The notes beneath the pieces are model-generated. The model was given only the letters and a program-made list of their open reading frames with translations. It was not told where the DNA came from and searched no databases. From positions 1 through 24,080 of the IMG/VR virus record IMGVR_UViG_3300034375_006207: DNA of 24,080 nucleotides; one strand, written 5' to 3'. Shown here in pieces: positions 8,031 through 13,556 of the stretch (positions are counted from its first letter, which is position 1; every line of letters starts with the position of its first letter). Both the position numbers and the translations under genes were made by a program. The stretch comes from a virus.

Positions 8031-8230
8031 TTTTTTAAAAGTATTAATTGTCTAACTTGTTTACCAAACTCTGTATCATTAGGATATTTTTCATGTAATT
8101 CCATTACTGATTCTCCTAAATGACAGAGAGTAAACTTATTTTCCATTATAGTTTCTTTTATACGATCATAATCATGTTGATTACTATCTACACTTTTTAC
8201 CTGTCTGTGTTTATTTAAATCTTCACTCAT
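8027..8230 (-). CDS. Unidentified small accessory protein
   Basis: A 67-residue protein, mostly charged and helical (MSEDLNKHRQVKSVDSN at the N terminus). It is coupled on both sides: its start overlaps the stop of the small membrane gene 8227-8358 (ATGA), and its stop overlaps the start of 7785-8030 (ATGA). The start codon context ATGAGTGAAG recurs at the 8603-8794 gene and at the scaffold-like gene 22855. No family recognised. Confidence 0.65.
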   Translation of the reverse strand: MSEDLNKHRQVKSVDSNQHDYDRIKETIMENKFTLCHLGESVMELHEKYPNDTEFGKQVRQLILLKK

Positions 8231-8358
8231 AAGCCTAACTTAAAAATTATTTCTACTAAACGTAAAATCATTAATCCATAAAAAACCCATGCAAATATTC
8301 CATAAAGTTTAATTCTTCTCCAATTCCAGTGGAGTTCATGTTTAATTCTTCTTTTCAT
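8227..8358 (-). CDS. Very small single-pass membrane protein
   Basis: A 43-codon gene that fills what would otherwise be a 131-nt gap. It starts MKRRIKHELHWNWRRIKLYG and continues with a hydrophobic helix (IFAWVFYGLMILRLVEIIF, residues 21-39). The strongly basic N terminus followed by one membrane helix is a typical small inner-membrane protein. Support for it being real is its ATGA overlap with the downstream gene and its position 3 nt past the stop of the lipoprotein gene 8362-8610. Function unknown. Confidence 0.65.
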   Translation of the reverse strand: MKRRIKHELHWNWRRIKLYGIFAWVFYGLMILRLVEIIFKLGL

Positions 8359-8361
8359 AAT

Positions 8362-8610
8362 TTATTCTTTTATTTCTGTTTTATTTAAGGGTATTGCTAC
8401 TAATCTACCACCATAACTACTATGATATACAATAATCTTATGGTCATCTATTATAAACGTACTTACTTTTGCTTCATGGTAATTTGATTCATCTATGTAC
8501 CTTTCTACCTTGAGAGGTTTTGCATTTGACCAATCTTTTTCATGCTGCTCTAATCTTCCTTTCTCTCCACACCCTACTAATAAGAGTGCTACTAATAATA
8601 ATTTATTCAT
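8362..8610 (-). CDS. Phage-encoded lipoprotein
   Basis: An 82-residue protein with a classic lipoprotein signal: MNKLLLVALLLVGCGEK has a short basic start, a hydrophobic core and a lipobox LVGC with the acylated cysteine at position 14. The mature part is about 69 residues and looks like a small beta domain. Bacteroidota often move lipoproteins to the cell surface when acidic residues follow the cysteine; here Gly-Glu-Lys follows, which is ambiguous. Known phage lipoproteins of this size (for example T5 Llp) block the phage receptor and give superinfection immunity, so that role is a reasonable inference. Its ATG overlaps the end of the upstream gene by 8 nt. Confidence 0.7.
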   Translation of the reverse strand: MNKLLLVALLLVGCGEKGRLEQHEKDWSNAKPLKVERYIDESNYHEAKVSTFIIDDHKIIVYHSSYGGRLVAIPLNKTEIKE

Positions 8611-8794
8611 TCTCTTTTATTTTATTTCTGATATTACTACACTTTTCATAGTCTTCTATATCTATAAAATACTCCAGTGTAACTAAAGGATCTTCATGGT
8701 TCTTTGGTAACAAGAACGGCCCATCTCTACCTAATTCATCATACGTTGTTTCTCCCATCAATAACTTATAGGAGTTTTCATACGCTTCACTCAT
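8603..8794 (-). CDS. Unidentified small acidic protein
   Basis: A 63-residue acidic protein (MSEAYENSYKLLMGETTYDE at the start). It overlaps the lipoprotein gene at its 3' end by 8 nt and the 8787-8906 gene at its 5' end by 8 nt, so it is part of a tightly packed operon. Its translation start lies inside a 23-nt sequence (8789-8811) that is repeated at the start of the next gene upstream. No family recognised. Confidence 0.65.
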   Translation of the reverse strand: MSEAYENSYKLLMGETTYDELGRDGPFLLPKNHEDPLVTLEYFIDIEDYEKCSNIRNKIKENE

Positions 8795-8906
8795 CTTTGT
8801 TTTGGTTTAAATCATCAATCTTTTCTACAATATCATCTTTTAACTCATCAGTTAAAGTTTGTAGTGGTAGATTATAAATCCACTCTATTAATTCTTCTTT
8901 ACTCAT
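8787..8906 (-). CDS. Very small acidic helical protein
   Basis: A 39-codon gene filling the gap between the 8603-8794 and 8919-9161 genes. The product starts MSKEELIEWIYNLPLQTLTD and is rich in Asp, Glu and Lys, consistent with two amphipathic helices. It ends inside the start region of the next gene (8-nt overlap) and starts 12 nt after the stop of the 8919-9161 gene. The 23-nt start region is a near-identical copy of that of the next gene, which supports it being a real gene and hints at local duplication. Function unknown. Confidence 0.55.
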   Translation of the reverse strand: MSKEELIEWIYNLPLQTLTDELKDDIVEKIDDLNQNKDE

Positions 8907-8923
8907 CTTCGTTTTGGTTTAAA
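8789..8923. repeat. Two copies of a 23-nt translation-start repeat
   Basis: The sequence at 8789-8811 and that at 8901-8923 agree in 22 of 23 bases and lie 112 bp apart. On the minus strand each copy spans the last leader bases and the start codon of a small gene (core TTTAAACCAAAAC then AAGATGAG). In the left copy these bases also encode the end of the preceding gene. The pair looks like the trace of a small tandem duplication. Confidence 0.7.
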
Positions 8924-9161
8924 ATTTATCTAACTCATCTTTTGAAGATCTCAAATCTTCATATACATCAAACTTTTCAAAATATTGTTCTATAACAAAA
9001 TCTCCCATACAAGAATATTCTTTACATTTTTCTTGAAAATCTTCCCAGTTATATATATTCCATTTACGCATTAATACAGCATCATCTAAAGTTAAATTTT
9101 TAGGTATTTCCCCATTATTTGCGTTACATATATCTATATGCAAATCTTTCATTTTTCCCAT
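8919..9161 (-). CDS. Unidentified small acidic protein
   Basis: An 80-residue acidic protein (MGKMKDLHIDICNANNGEIP at the start) with four cysteines that do not form CxxC pairs. Its ATG lies 13 nt inside the 3' end of the HTH/RHH gene 9149-9598, so the two are likely translated from one message. A second in-frame ATG at codon 4 is an alternative start. No family recognised. Confidence 0.65.
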   Translation of the reverse strand: MGKMKDLHIDICNANNGEIPKNLTLDDAVLMRKWNIYNWEDFQEKCKEYSCMGDFVIEQYFEKFDVYEDLRSSKDELDKF

Positions 9162-9598
9162 ATCTTATCTTTTAATGCTTTTCTTATTAAATATCTGATT
9201 GTTATAGCTACATCAGTATGTTCTAATTCTTTACGAATTTCTACTAATTTATTTCTTTGATCATTAGTAAATCTTACTTTAACAAAATCTCCATTTCTTT
9301 TCTTCTTTTTTACTTTATAAGGAGGAAATTCAAAAGGATATTTTAATGCAAGACTTTCTATATTATACATATAATCAGGCTGACCTTTATATTTTGCAGG
9401 TAAATGCTTATTATATTGTACTTTAGCACGACTAATATTTACTTTACTAGCTATTTTTTCTTCTTTTAATCCGAATTTAAAATACATTAATGCTATTAAG
9501 TAAGATCTTTTATCTACTAATTCACGTAAACGTGAAGAAGTATTTATTTTTTGAAATTCTTTAATAATATCTTCTAATTTATAATTATCCGACTTCAT
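9149..9598 (-). CDS. DNA-binding protein with HTH-like and ribbon-helix-helix parts
   Basis: A 149-residue basic protein. Around residues 45-65 the sequence LKEEKIASKVNISRAKVQY has the spacing of a helix-turn-helix of the sigma/LuxR kind. The C-terminal 40 residues (VKVRFTNDQRNKLVEIRK onward, ending IRYLIRKALKD) match a ribbon-helix-helix domain: a short beta strand followed by two helices. A basic stretch KVKKKKRNG joins the two. This arrangement suggests a transcription regulator or partition-type DNA-binding protein. It overlaps both neighbours by about 13 nt, so it sits within an operon. Confidence 0.7.
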   Translation of the reverse strand: MKSDNYKLEDIIKEFQKINTSSRLRELVDKRSYLIALMYFKFGLKEEKIASKVNISRAKVQYNKHLPAKYKGQPDYMYNIESLALKYPFEFPPYKVKKKKRNGDFVKVRFTNDQRNKLVEIRKELEHTDVAITIRYLIRKALKDKIWEK

Positions 9599-9836
9599 CT
9601 TTATTTAGTTTTTCTAATCTTTGTTTAATTTCTTTTAATTCTATTAACATAGCTTCACTACAAGCTTTATAAGAACCTGCTAAACTACCTATAGAAGCAG
9701 CTATTGATGCTCCTTCTTTTGTTGCTTTTTCATATTCCTGTTCTATTTCAGGTAATCTTTTTTCGTAATAGCTCACTAAAGTATTTATGTGAGCTTGTAT
9801 TACTATTTTTTCTACTTTTAAATCTGTTATTTTCAT
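9585..9836 (-). CDS. Small coiled-coil protein
   Basis: An 83-residue protein that is helical throughout, with heptad-like spacing of Leu and Ile in two segments (about residues 5-42 and 60-80) separated by a Gly/Ala/Ser-rich turn (GASIAASIGSLAGSYKA). This helix-turn-helix hairpin shape suits a small oligomer or an adaptor. Its start overlaps the zinc-ribbon gene stop (ATGA) and its end overlaps the HTH/RHH gene. No specific family recognised. Confidence 0.6.
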   Translation of the reverse strand: MKITDLKVEKIVIQAHINTLVSYYEKRLPEIEQEYEKATKEGASIAASIGSLAGSYKACSEAMLIELKEIKQRLEKLNKDEVG

Positions 9837-10048
9837 CTCATCATTGCTTTAAAACAGTTATTACTACATACTTCGTTCATCTTATCAACGGGAGCTCCAC
9901 ATTCGGAGCACTCCCATTGATAACTACTATCTACAGATAGTAATCTTAATTCTCCATTACACTCTATACATTCTGTAAGAGCTTTAGGATGTTCATCGAA
10001 CACTTCTATTTCTTCACATTCTGAACACTTATATTCATATCTTGCCAT
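9833..10048 (-). CDS. Small protein with two zinc-ribbon-like Cys clusters
   Basis: A 71-residue protein. The start MARYEYKCSECEE with a second pair CIEC at about residues 27-30 matches the FmdB-type zinc ribbon (CxxC ... CxxC). A second cluster, CSECGAP near residue 52 and CSNNCF near residue 62-67, could hold a second zinc. Such proteins act in nucleic acid binding or as transcription cofactors; in a phage a role in redirecting host transcription is possible but unproven. It lies 2 nt after the 10050-10247 gene and overlaps the next by 4 nt. Confidence 0.7.
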   Translation of the reverse strand: MARYEYKCSECEEIEVFDEHPKALTECIECNGELRLLSVDSSYQWECSECGAPVDKMNEVCSNNCFKAMMR

Positions 10049-10049
10049 A

Positions 10050-10247
10050 TTATCTACCTCTTGCTACATCACTTAGCCATTCATAATCTGGTTCTTCATC
10101 AACTTGATTTATTTTATCATATAAATCAGCTTTATTTTTATCCATTTCAGCTTGGATTTCATCTATTATTTCTGCTATATCTGCTAAATCTGTGATAATA
10201 TCATTAGCAATTTTTTGAGAGGTTTTATTATTCTTATTCATAAACAT
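10050..10247 (-). CDS. Unidentified small helical protein
   Basis: A 65-residue acidic, helical protein with likely coiled-coil character in residues 12-45 (repeated Ile, Asp, Glu, Ala). An in-frame ATG two codons in (10241) is an equally good start. It follows the strong terminator of the 10331-10846 gene, so it is probably the first gene of the accessory operon that runs leftward to about 7591. Function unknown. Confidence 0.55.
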   Translation of the reverse strand: MFMNKNNKTSQKIANDIITDLADIAEIIDEIQAEMDKNKADLYDKINQVDEEPDYEWLSDVARGR

Positions 10248-10271
10248 TAAGGTTAAATTTTTTACTTAAAA

Positions 10272-10306
10272 CAAAAAAAGACAGAGCTCCTGAGAACTCT
10301 GTCTTT
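10272..10306 (-). terminator. Strong rho-independent terminator of the 10331-10846 gene
   Basis: A perfect 10-bp stem (10277-10286 with 10297-10306) with a 10-nt loop, followed on the minus strand by an unbroken run of T. It lies 24 nt past the stop codon of the 10331-10846 gene and should isolate it from the accessory operon. Confidence 0.92.
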
Positions 10307-10330
10307 GTCCAATAAATAGTTTATAGGCTA

Positions 10331-10846
10331 TTACCCGTTAAGTGCATCTGCAATTGCAGCACCCGCACTTGGTGCTTTACGAGTAGTTTCCGAATAAACT
10401 TTGTGTTGTGGTTCACCAGCAACTACACTTGACGTTACATAAATATACATTCCGTCAAACATAATGAAGTCACCATCTTTTCCAGCTCGTTTTGCACGAG
10501 TTTCAAAGTTAGCCACATCATATTCTGAACCTTCAGTAGACTCTGTAATTTGAATATTAAGAGCTACATCAGGGTGAGCTGCTAAACGAGGATCAACTTG
10601 ACCTATTTCCAATGTATCACCCTCACTTAATCCTTCTAGGCTAATACCAAACTGCTTTTCGATATCAGACTTTTGACCAGTAACCCAAGCATATCTTGGT
10701 TTTTGTTGGTTAAATCTGTCATCTGATGCATTAAGTAAACCTAGTACATTTTTAGGAGCAACTCCTGTGTTAACAATTTGAGAAAAAGTTAATTGTACTT
10801 TTCCATTTCTTACGCCTCTGGCGCTTTCTAAAACAATCTTGTCCAT
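10331..10846 (-). CDS. Unidentified, probably highly expressed protein in its own transcription unit
   Basis: A 171-residue soluble protein with mixed alpha/beta character and no enzymatic motif I recognise. The N terminus (MDKIVLESARGVRNGKVQLT) reads as beta strands, and an Ala/Gly-rich tail (SAGAAIADALNG) closes it. Three things suggest high expression: it stands alone with its own strong terminator, it has a long AT-rich leader with a promoter-like TATATTTA about 35 nt upstream, and its coding sequence is more GC-rich than most neighbours, as are the 121-723 and 14445-14711 genes. A nucleic-acid-binding or structural role is possible. Identity unresolved. Confidence 0.8.
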   Translation of the reverse strand: MDKIVLESARGVRNGKVQLTFSQIVNTGVAPKNVLGLLNASDDRFNQQKPRYAWVTGQKSDIEKQFGISLEGLSEGDTLEIGQVDPRLAAHPDVALNIQITESTEGSEYDVANFETRAKRAGKDGDFIMFDGMYIYVTSSVVAGEPQHKVYSETTRKAPSAGAAIADALNG

Positions 10847-10900
10847 TTTTGGATAGTTTTTAATAATTAATAAATATAGATTTTTGTGTGTTTTAGATCA

Positions 10901-11032
10901 GACTTATAAAGTCCATAAGAGTATAAGTTCACACATACTTATACAATTGCCTACTATTATTTTTTTGACGATGCTAATAGCAATAGCTTATTAAAATGTT
11001 ATACTAAAGACTCAATTCAATGTATGGTCTTT
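10901..11032 (-). other. Run of four small hairpins upstream of the 10331-10846 gene
   Basis: Between the tRNA-like gene and the 10331-10846 gene there is no supportable ORF. The stretch contains 5-bp GACTT/AAGTC (10901-10913), 8-bp GTATAAGT/ACTTATAC with an 8-nt loop (10921-10944), TAATAGC/GCTTATTA with one bulge (10975-10993) and 6-bp AAAGAC/GTCTTT (11006-11032). Four hairpins in about 130 nt of AT-rich sequence is more than I would expect by chance, though each is weak. They may be processing or stability elements of the transcript that begins with the tRNA-like gene. Confidence 0.4.
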
Positions 11033-11043
11033 CAAGTATATCG

Positions 11044-11134
11044 AAGCCAAATTAGGACTCGAACCTAAAATTTATACAACAAAACTTTATTTACCATTTT
11101 TTGTGTATATGTTTTACCGTTAAACTACTTGGCT
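11044..11134 (-). tRNA. tRNA-Gln(UUG)-like gene with a 20-nt insertion in the anticodon arm
   Basis: On the minus strand a cloverleaf is complete apart from one anomaly. The acceptor is AGCCAAG/TTTGGCT (one G-T), followed by U8-A9, D stem GTTT/AAAC with loop AACGGTA, anticodon stem TATAC/GTATA, a 4-nt variable region, and T stem TTAGG/CCTAA with loop TTCGAGT. The anticodon stem closes 27 nt instead of 7. Its last 7 nt (TTTTGTT) form a canonical-looking loop with anticodon TTG (Gln), and the 20 nt before it (11085-11104) are extra. The insertion can pair with the loop (ACAAAA with TTTTGT), making one long extended hairpin. The discriminator would be U where Gln tRNAs normally have G, and position 37 would be U where a purine is usual. 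It could be an intron-bearing tRNA, a decoy, or a decayed gene. Confidence 0.6.
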
Positions 11135-11162
11135 TACCTACCTCAACTTTAAACTTAAAAAT

Positions 11163-11411
11163 TTAGTTAGGGTATTCAACAGCACGCATTATTCCTTGGC
11201 ATGCTAACTGGAAATATTTACTGGAACTATCAAAGGTTCCAACTTTTTCAAATTCGATTTCTTCAGGTATTAGACCTTCGTCTAATAGATTCATCATATA
11301 GTTTTCTTTTTCTAGGATATTATTTTCCATATCCGATTCTGTAAATAGATTTACTATTATTACGTGGGAGTCGTCTAATACTGCTGTTATTTTATATTGA
11401 TATATCAACAT
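11163..11411 (-). CDS. Unidentified small acidic protein
   Basis: An 82-residue acidic protein starting MLIYQYKITAVLDDSHVIIV, with alternating hydrophobic residues that suggest a small beta sheet followed by helices (DMENNILEKENYMMNLLDEG). It stands between a terminator-like hairpin (11430-11457) upstream and the tRNA-like gene downstream. No family recognised and no catalytic motif visible. Confidence 0.65.
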   Translation of the reverse strand: MLIYQYKITAVLDDSHVIIVNLFTESDMENNILEKENYMMNLLDEGLIPEEIEFEKVGTFDSSSKYFQLACQGIMRAVEYPN

Positions 11412-11429
11412 AGTATCAAGTTTTTAAAT

Positions 11430-11457
11430 AAGACCTAGGATTTTACTCCTAGGTCTT
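11430..11457 (-). terminator. Hairpin, probable terminator of the 11486-11653 gene
   Basis: A perfect 11-bp stem (11430-11440 with 11447-11457) around a 6-nt loop, 29 nt past the lipoprotein gene. On the minus strand the tail is TCTTATTTAAAAA, so the T run is broken; termination may be partial. On the plus strand the tail is TCTTTCT, also weak. Confidence 0.65.
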
Positions 11458-11485
11458 TCTGTACTATAAGTACTAAGATAATAAA

Positions 11486-11653
11486 TTAAACGTTATCATC
11501 TTCCAATACTGTGACACTCTCCCCAGAGTCACCGTATGCATCACATGTTACATATCCTGTACCACACGATGTCAATAAACTTGCAACTATAAATATAATT
11601 GCAAACCAGCTAATAACAACAACTGCTGGATTTTTCATAACTAAATTTTTCAT
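11486..11653 (-). CDS. Small phage lipoprotein
   Basis: The frame could start at 11707, but that start overlaps a convincing upstream gene (11670-11798), so I choose the ATG at 11653, giving 55 residues. The product has a hydrophobic signal helix (NPAVVVISWFAIIFIVASLL) ending in the lipobox LTSC, with the acylated cysteine at about residue 30. The mature peptide is only about 26 residues, acidic, with a second cysteine and the tail VLEDDNV. Such a tiny lipoprotein could be a lysis protein (the colicin-lysis kind), an exclusion protein, or a spanin-like partner. A terminator follows it. Confidence 0.6.
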   Translation of the reverse strand: MKNLVMKNPAVVVISWFAIIFIVASLLTSCGTGYVTCDAYGDSGESVTVLEDDNV

Positions 11654-11669
11654 TTTTCGAAAATTTAAA

Positions 11670-11798
11670 TTAAACAATAAGACGAGCAGTAATATTATCA
11701 GGCTCATCCGTTCTAATGTAAGCTACATCTCTATTAGTAGTTACAAATTCTTCTCCATTTCTATAGTACGTATACAAATAACTTCTCTCTTCAATCAT
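11670..11798 (-). CDS. Very small protein coupled to the DUF1287 gene
   Basis: A 42-codon gene. The product begins MIEERSYLYTYYRNGEEFVT and looks like two beta strands with an acidic end. Its ATG overlaps the stop codon of the DUF1287 gene (ATGA at 11795-11798), which is the main reason to believe it. It sits between the exported DUF1287 protein and a lipoprotein. Function unknown. Confidence 0.5.
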   Translation of the reverse strand: MIEERSYLYTYYRNGEEFVTTNRDVAYIRTDEPDNITARLIV

Positions 11799-12424
11799 AA
11801 ATAAAATTTTAAAACTCTAAACACTTTTATATTATATTCACTAGGAACAATTACATCGTAATATAAATCTTCTTTAACAGGTCCTAATCCCATATTGTGA
11901 ACACAATAATATCTATCAGTATCTTCAACCTTTTCGTCAATTAGTATACCAATATGCCAATCCTGCCAAATTATTACATCACCTGGCATCCAAGTGTCAT
12001 ATAGTCCTAATTCAGCTTCAGGAAAATGTAATTTAAAATATTTATGTAATATTTTTACACGTCTGTGATCAATATTAGCATCAGGTTTCAATCCATATCC
12101 TGGTTTAGGTTTAGGATAATAATATTTATGATTTTTAACTACAGATTTATGTACGTGTTCTTGTAAATCTATACCAACAGCTCTAAAAGCTCTAATAATT
12201 ACATCAGTACATACACCAATATTCTCAGGAACATCTCCCCAAGGATAATCTATAATTCTATAGCTTCCATCATAAGTTACATTTTGTGTAGTCTGCCATT
12301 TAGCATTTGCACATACTTTACTGATTTTTGATTTTTCGTATTCTCCCCAATCAATGGAAGATTGGGAATAAGATATCAATCCTATTCCCATCATTACTAT
12401 AAGCAATATATTTTTCATAATCAT
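11795..12424 (-). CDS. Exported DUF1287 protein (NlpC/P60-like fold), candidate cell wall hydrolase
   Basis: A 209-residue protein with a clear signal peptide (residues 1 to about 20, hydrophobic, cleavage near ISYS-QS). The mature part carries the hallmarks of DUF1287: YPWGDVPENIGVCTDVIIRA (60-79), NIDHRR (117-122) and PGDVIIWQDWHIGIL (147-161). By analogy to NlpC/P60 peptidases the likely nucleophile is Cys72, with His157 as its partner. DUF1287 proteins occur mainly in cellular bacteria (for example E. coli YijF) and their substrates are poorly defined; an action on peptidoglycan is inferred. The ATG chosen overlaps the upstream stop (ATGA); an ATG two codons later is equally possible. In a phage an exported hydrolase could be a signal-peptide endolysin or a tool against host or competitor walls. 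Confidence 0.9.
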   Translation of the reverse strand: MIMKNILLIVMMGIGLISYSQSSIDWGEYEKSKISKVCANAKWQTTQNVTYDGSYRIIDYPWGDVPENIGVCTDVIIRAFRAVGIDLQEHVHKSVVKNHKYYYPKPKPGYGLKPDANIDHRRVKILHKYFKLHFPEAELGLYDTWMPGDVIIWQDWHIGILIDEKVEDTDRYYCVHNMGLGPVKEDLYYDVIVPSEYNIKVFRVLKFYL

Positions 12425-12681
12425 TCAGTATTAGCTACTATTCTACAGTCATCTACAACTTCATTATCTACTAATCTAAAACATTCATTATACTGGAAGT
12501 TTCCATTAGTTTGAATATAATATAATATTTCTTCTTCGTAGCAATGTTCATAGACAAATACTTCAGCTGTTTTATCTTTTATTACATAAAGATAATACAA
12601 ATCGCGGTCATCATTTTTCTCATTCATAGGCGTGACTATACCTAGACCCAATAAATGGGTAAAGATTAATTTTAATAACAT
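12421..12681 (-). CDS. Unidentified protein with hydrophobic N terminus, coupled to DUF1287
   Basis: An 86-residue protein. Residues 1-18 (MLLKLIFTHLLGLGIVTP) are hydrophobic and could be a signal peptide or a membrane anchor. The rest is acidic with many Tyr and four cysteines. Its stop overlaps the ATG of the DUF1287 gene (ATGA), so the two products are made together and may act together in the envelope, for instance as chaperone or inhibitor. It is the first gene after the structured elements at 12706-12907. No family recognised. Confidence 0.6.
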   Translation of the reverse strand: MLLKLIFTHLLGLGIVTPMNEKNDDRDLYYLYVIKDKTAEVFVYEHCYEEEILYYIQTNGNFQYNECFRLVDNEVVDDCRIVANTE

Positions 12682-12705
12682 AATTTTGATTTAAATAAAT
12701 AAAAT

Positions 12706-12767
12706 AACAAGGTGCGCTAGATGTCTTAGTAGGTTTTATTCATGCGATGATGACACCATACCTTGTT
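12706..12767 (-). ncRNA. Structured element E1
   Basis: The outer stem AACAAGGT/ACCTTGTT (12706-12713 with 12760-12767) has 8 perfect bp. An inner stem (720-725 with 752-757 of 12 kb) pairs fully on the minus strand with one G-U wobble, but gives an A-C mismatch on the plus strand; this points to the minus strand as the RNA. The minus-strand 3' side runs into a T-rich tail. No known family recognised. Confidence 0.5.
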
Positions 12768-12782
12768 TGTCTGCTTAATACC

Positions 12783-12853
12783 CCTGACTTTACAGAGCCT
12801 AACTCGGAAGTTAGATTTAAAATAGATTTAGTATTTTATTTAATACATACAGG
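12783..12853 (-). ncRNA. Structured element E2 with a UNCG-type hairpin
   Basis: A perfect 6-bp hairpin CTAACT/AGTTAG (12799-12814) has on the minus strand the loop TCCG, a UNCG-type tetraloop. A second hairpin GTATT/AATAC lies at 12831-12846. Weak outer pairing CCTG/CAGG (12783-12786 with 12850-12853) may close the unit. Weaker than its neighbours as a single structure. Confidence 0.35.
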
Positions 12854-12863
12854 TCATTCGCTA

Positions 12864-12907
12864 AGAGTATAACAAGGAGCAAATAAATGCTTCCCACTAT
12901 ATACTCT
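12864..12907 (-). ncRNA. Structured element E3
   Basis: The outer stem AGAGTATA/TATACTCT (12864-12871 with 12900-12907) has 8 perfect bp. It encloses a second stem, GGAGCA with TGCTTCC (12876-12881 with 12888-12894, one bulge), around a 6-nt loop. The nested arrangement in 44 nt makes a rod-like hairpin. It lies 15 nt downstream (minus direction) of the membrane protein gene stop, but has no clean T tail. Confidence 0.45.
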
Positions 12908-12922
12908 AACCTATGTTCTTTT

Positions 12923-13354
12923 CTAAACATATTTATACTTTTCATTTGGATCCATAGAAAGATAAGATATTCCTAATACTATAAACAATGTTGTAAATAA
13001 TACTGATACCATTATCAAAGCATTTGCTCCATAAATATCGGTACTAGGTCTAGCAGCTTCATACAAAGCTGTTCCTGCCATAAGACCGCAAAATAAAGTA
13101 ATCATAGCTATCAATTTAGCTATAAATGTCTTTTTCTTTGTTTTCTTTTTAGGAATAAATTCGTTTTCTTGTCTAGCAATAAGTTTTTTAGAACTAAGTT
13201 CTATACTAAAACATATAATGTGTAGTAAAAACGTTGTAGTTTTAATTGCTTTTCTTGTAGAATCTACTTTTTTATAAGAAGTTCTTCCAATTGCTAATCC
13301 TATAATAGGAAAAGTTGTTATGCTTAATGTAAACTTTCGATTTAAAATGTTCAT
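12923..13354 (-). CDS. Membrane protein with basic middle segment
   Basis: A 143-residue protein. Two clear membrane helices lie at about residues 78-97 (FIAKLIAMITLFCGLMAGTA) and 109-131. Residues 38-52 (TTTFLLHIICFSIEL) may form a third, weaker segment. A very basic stretch (PKKKTKKKTF) just before the first clear helix should be cytoplasmic. The neighbours are structured non-coding elements on both sides, so it stands alone. No family recognised. A holin or superinfection-exclusion role is possible but not shown. Confidence 0.6.
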   Translation of the reverse strand: MNILNRKFTLSITTFPIIGLAIGRTSYKKVDSTRKAIKTTTFLLHIICFSIELSSKKLIARQENEFIPKKKTKKKTFIAKLIAMITLFCGLMAGTALYEAARPSTDIYGANALIMVSVLFTTLFIVLGISYLSMDPNEKYKYV

Positions 13355-13387
13355 AATATATGATTTTTAATTTATAATTACAGTTTA

Positions 13388-13526
13388 ATAGTACACAAGA
13401 ACTATCCAGGAATTCATGCTCATCTGGAGTCGATATCATTCTTAATTAAATAAGTATAGAGTGTGCTTCTTAATTTACAGATCTATTGATACAAGAAATT
13501 CAATTCTTAACATTCTTGTGTACTAT
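13388..13526 (-). ncRNA. Structured element S7 closed by a perfect 14-bp stem
   Basis: The arms ATAGTACACAAGAA (13388-13401) and TTCTTGTGTACTAT (13513-13526) are perfectly complementary over 14 bp and enclose 111 nt. Inside, smaller hairpins are possible: TCCAG/CTGGA at the left, AATTAA/TTAATT in the middle, AAGAA/TTCTT at the right (minus-strand reading). There is no supportable ORF. The size and design resemble the element at 5391-5543. Confidence 0.55.
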
Positions 13527-13527
13527 A

Positions 13528-13550
13528 CATTTACCATTCAGCAGTAAATG
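13528..13550 (-). other. Hairpin between element S7 and the tRNA-like gene
   Basis: A perfect 7-bp stem CATTTAC/GTAAATG with a 9-nt loop, one base from the end of element S7 and 6 nt from the 3' end of the tRNA-like gene. It may be a processing signal between the two RNAs. There is no T run to suggest termination. Confidence 0.45.
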
Positions 13551-13556
13551 ATTTAG

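Noticed and set aside
11085-11104. Group I intron in the tRNA-Gln-like gene
   Set aside because: The extra segment is only 20 nt, far below the size of any self-splicing intron.
11654-11707. Longer start for the small lipoprotein at 11707
   Set aside because: It would overlap the 42-codon gene and add a second hydrophobic stretch before the signal peptide; the ATG at 11653 gives a normal lipoprotein signal.
11511-11804. Plus-strand frame of 97 codons
   Set aside because: Antisense to the lipoprotein and 42-codon genes, which have export signals and coupled starts; no neighbours on that strand.
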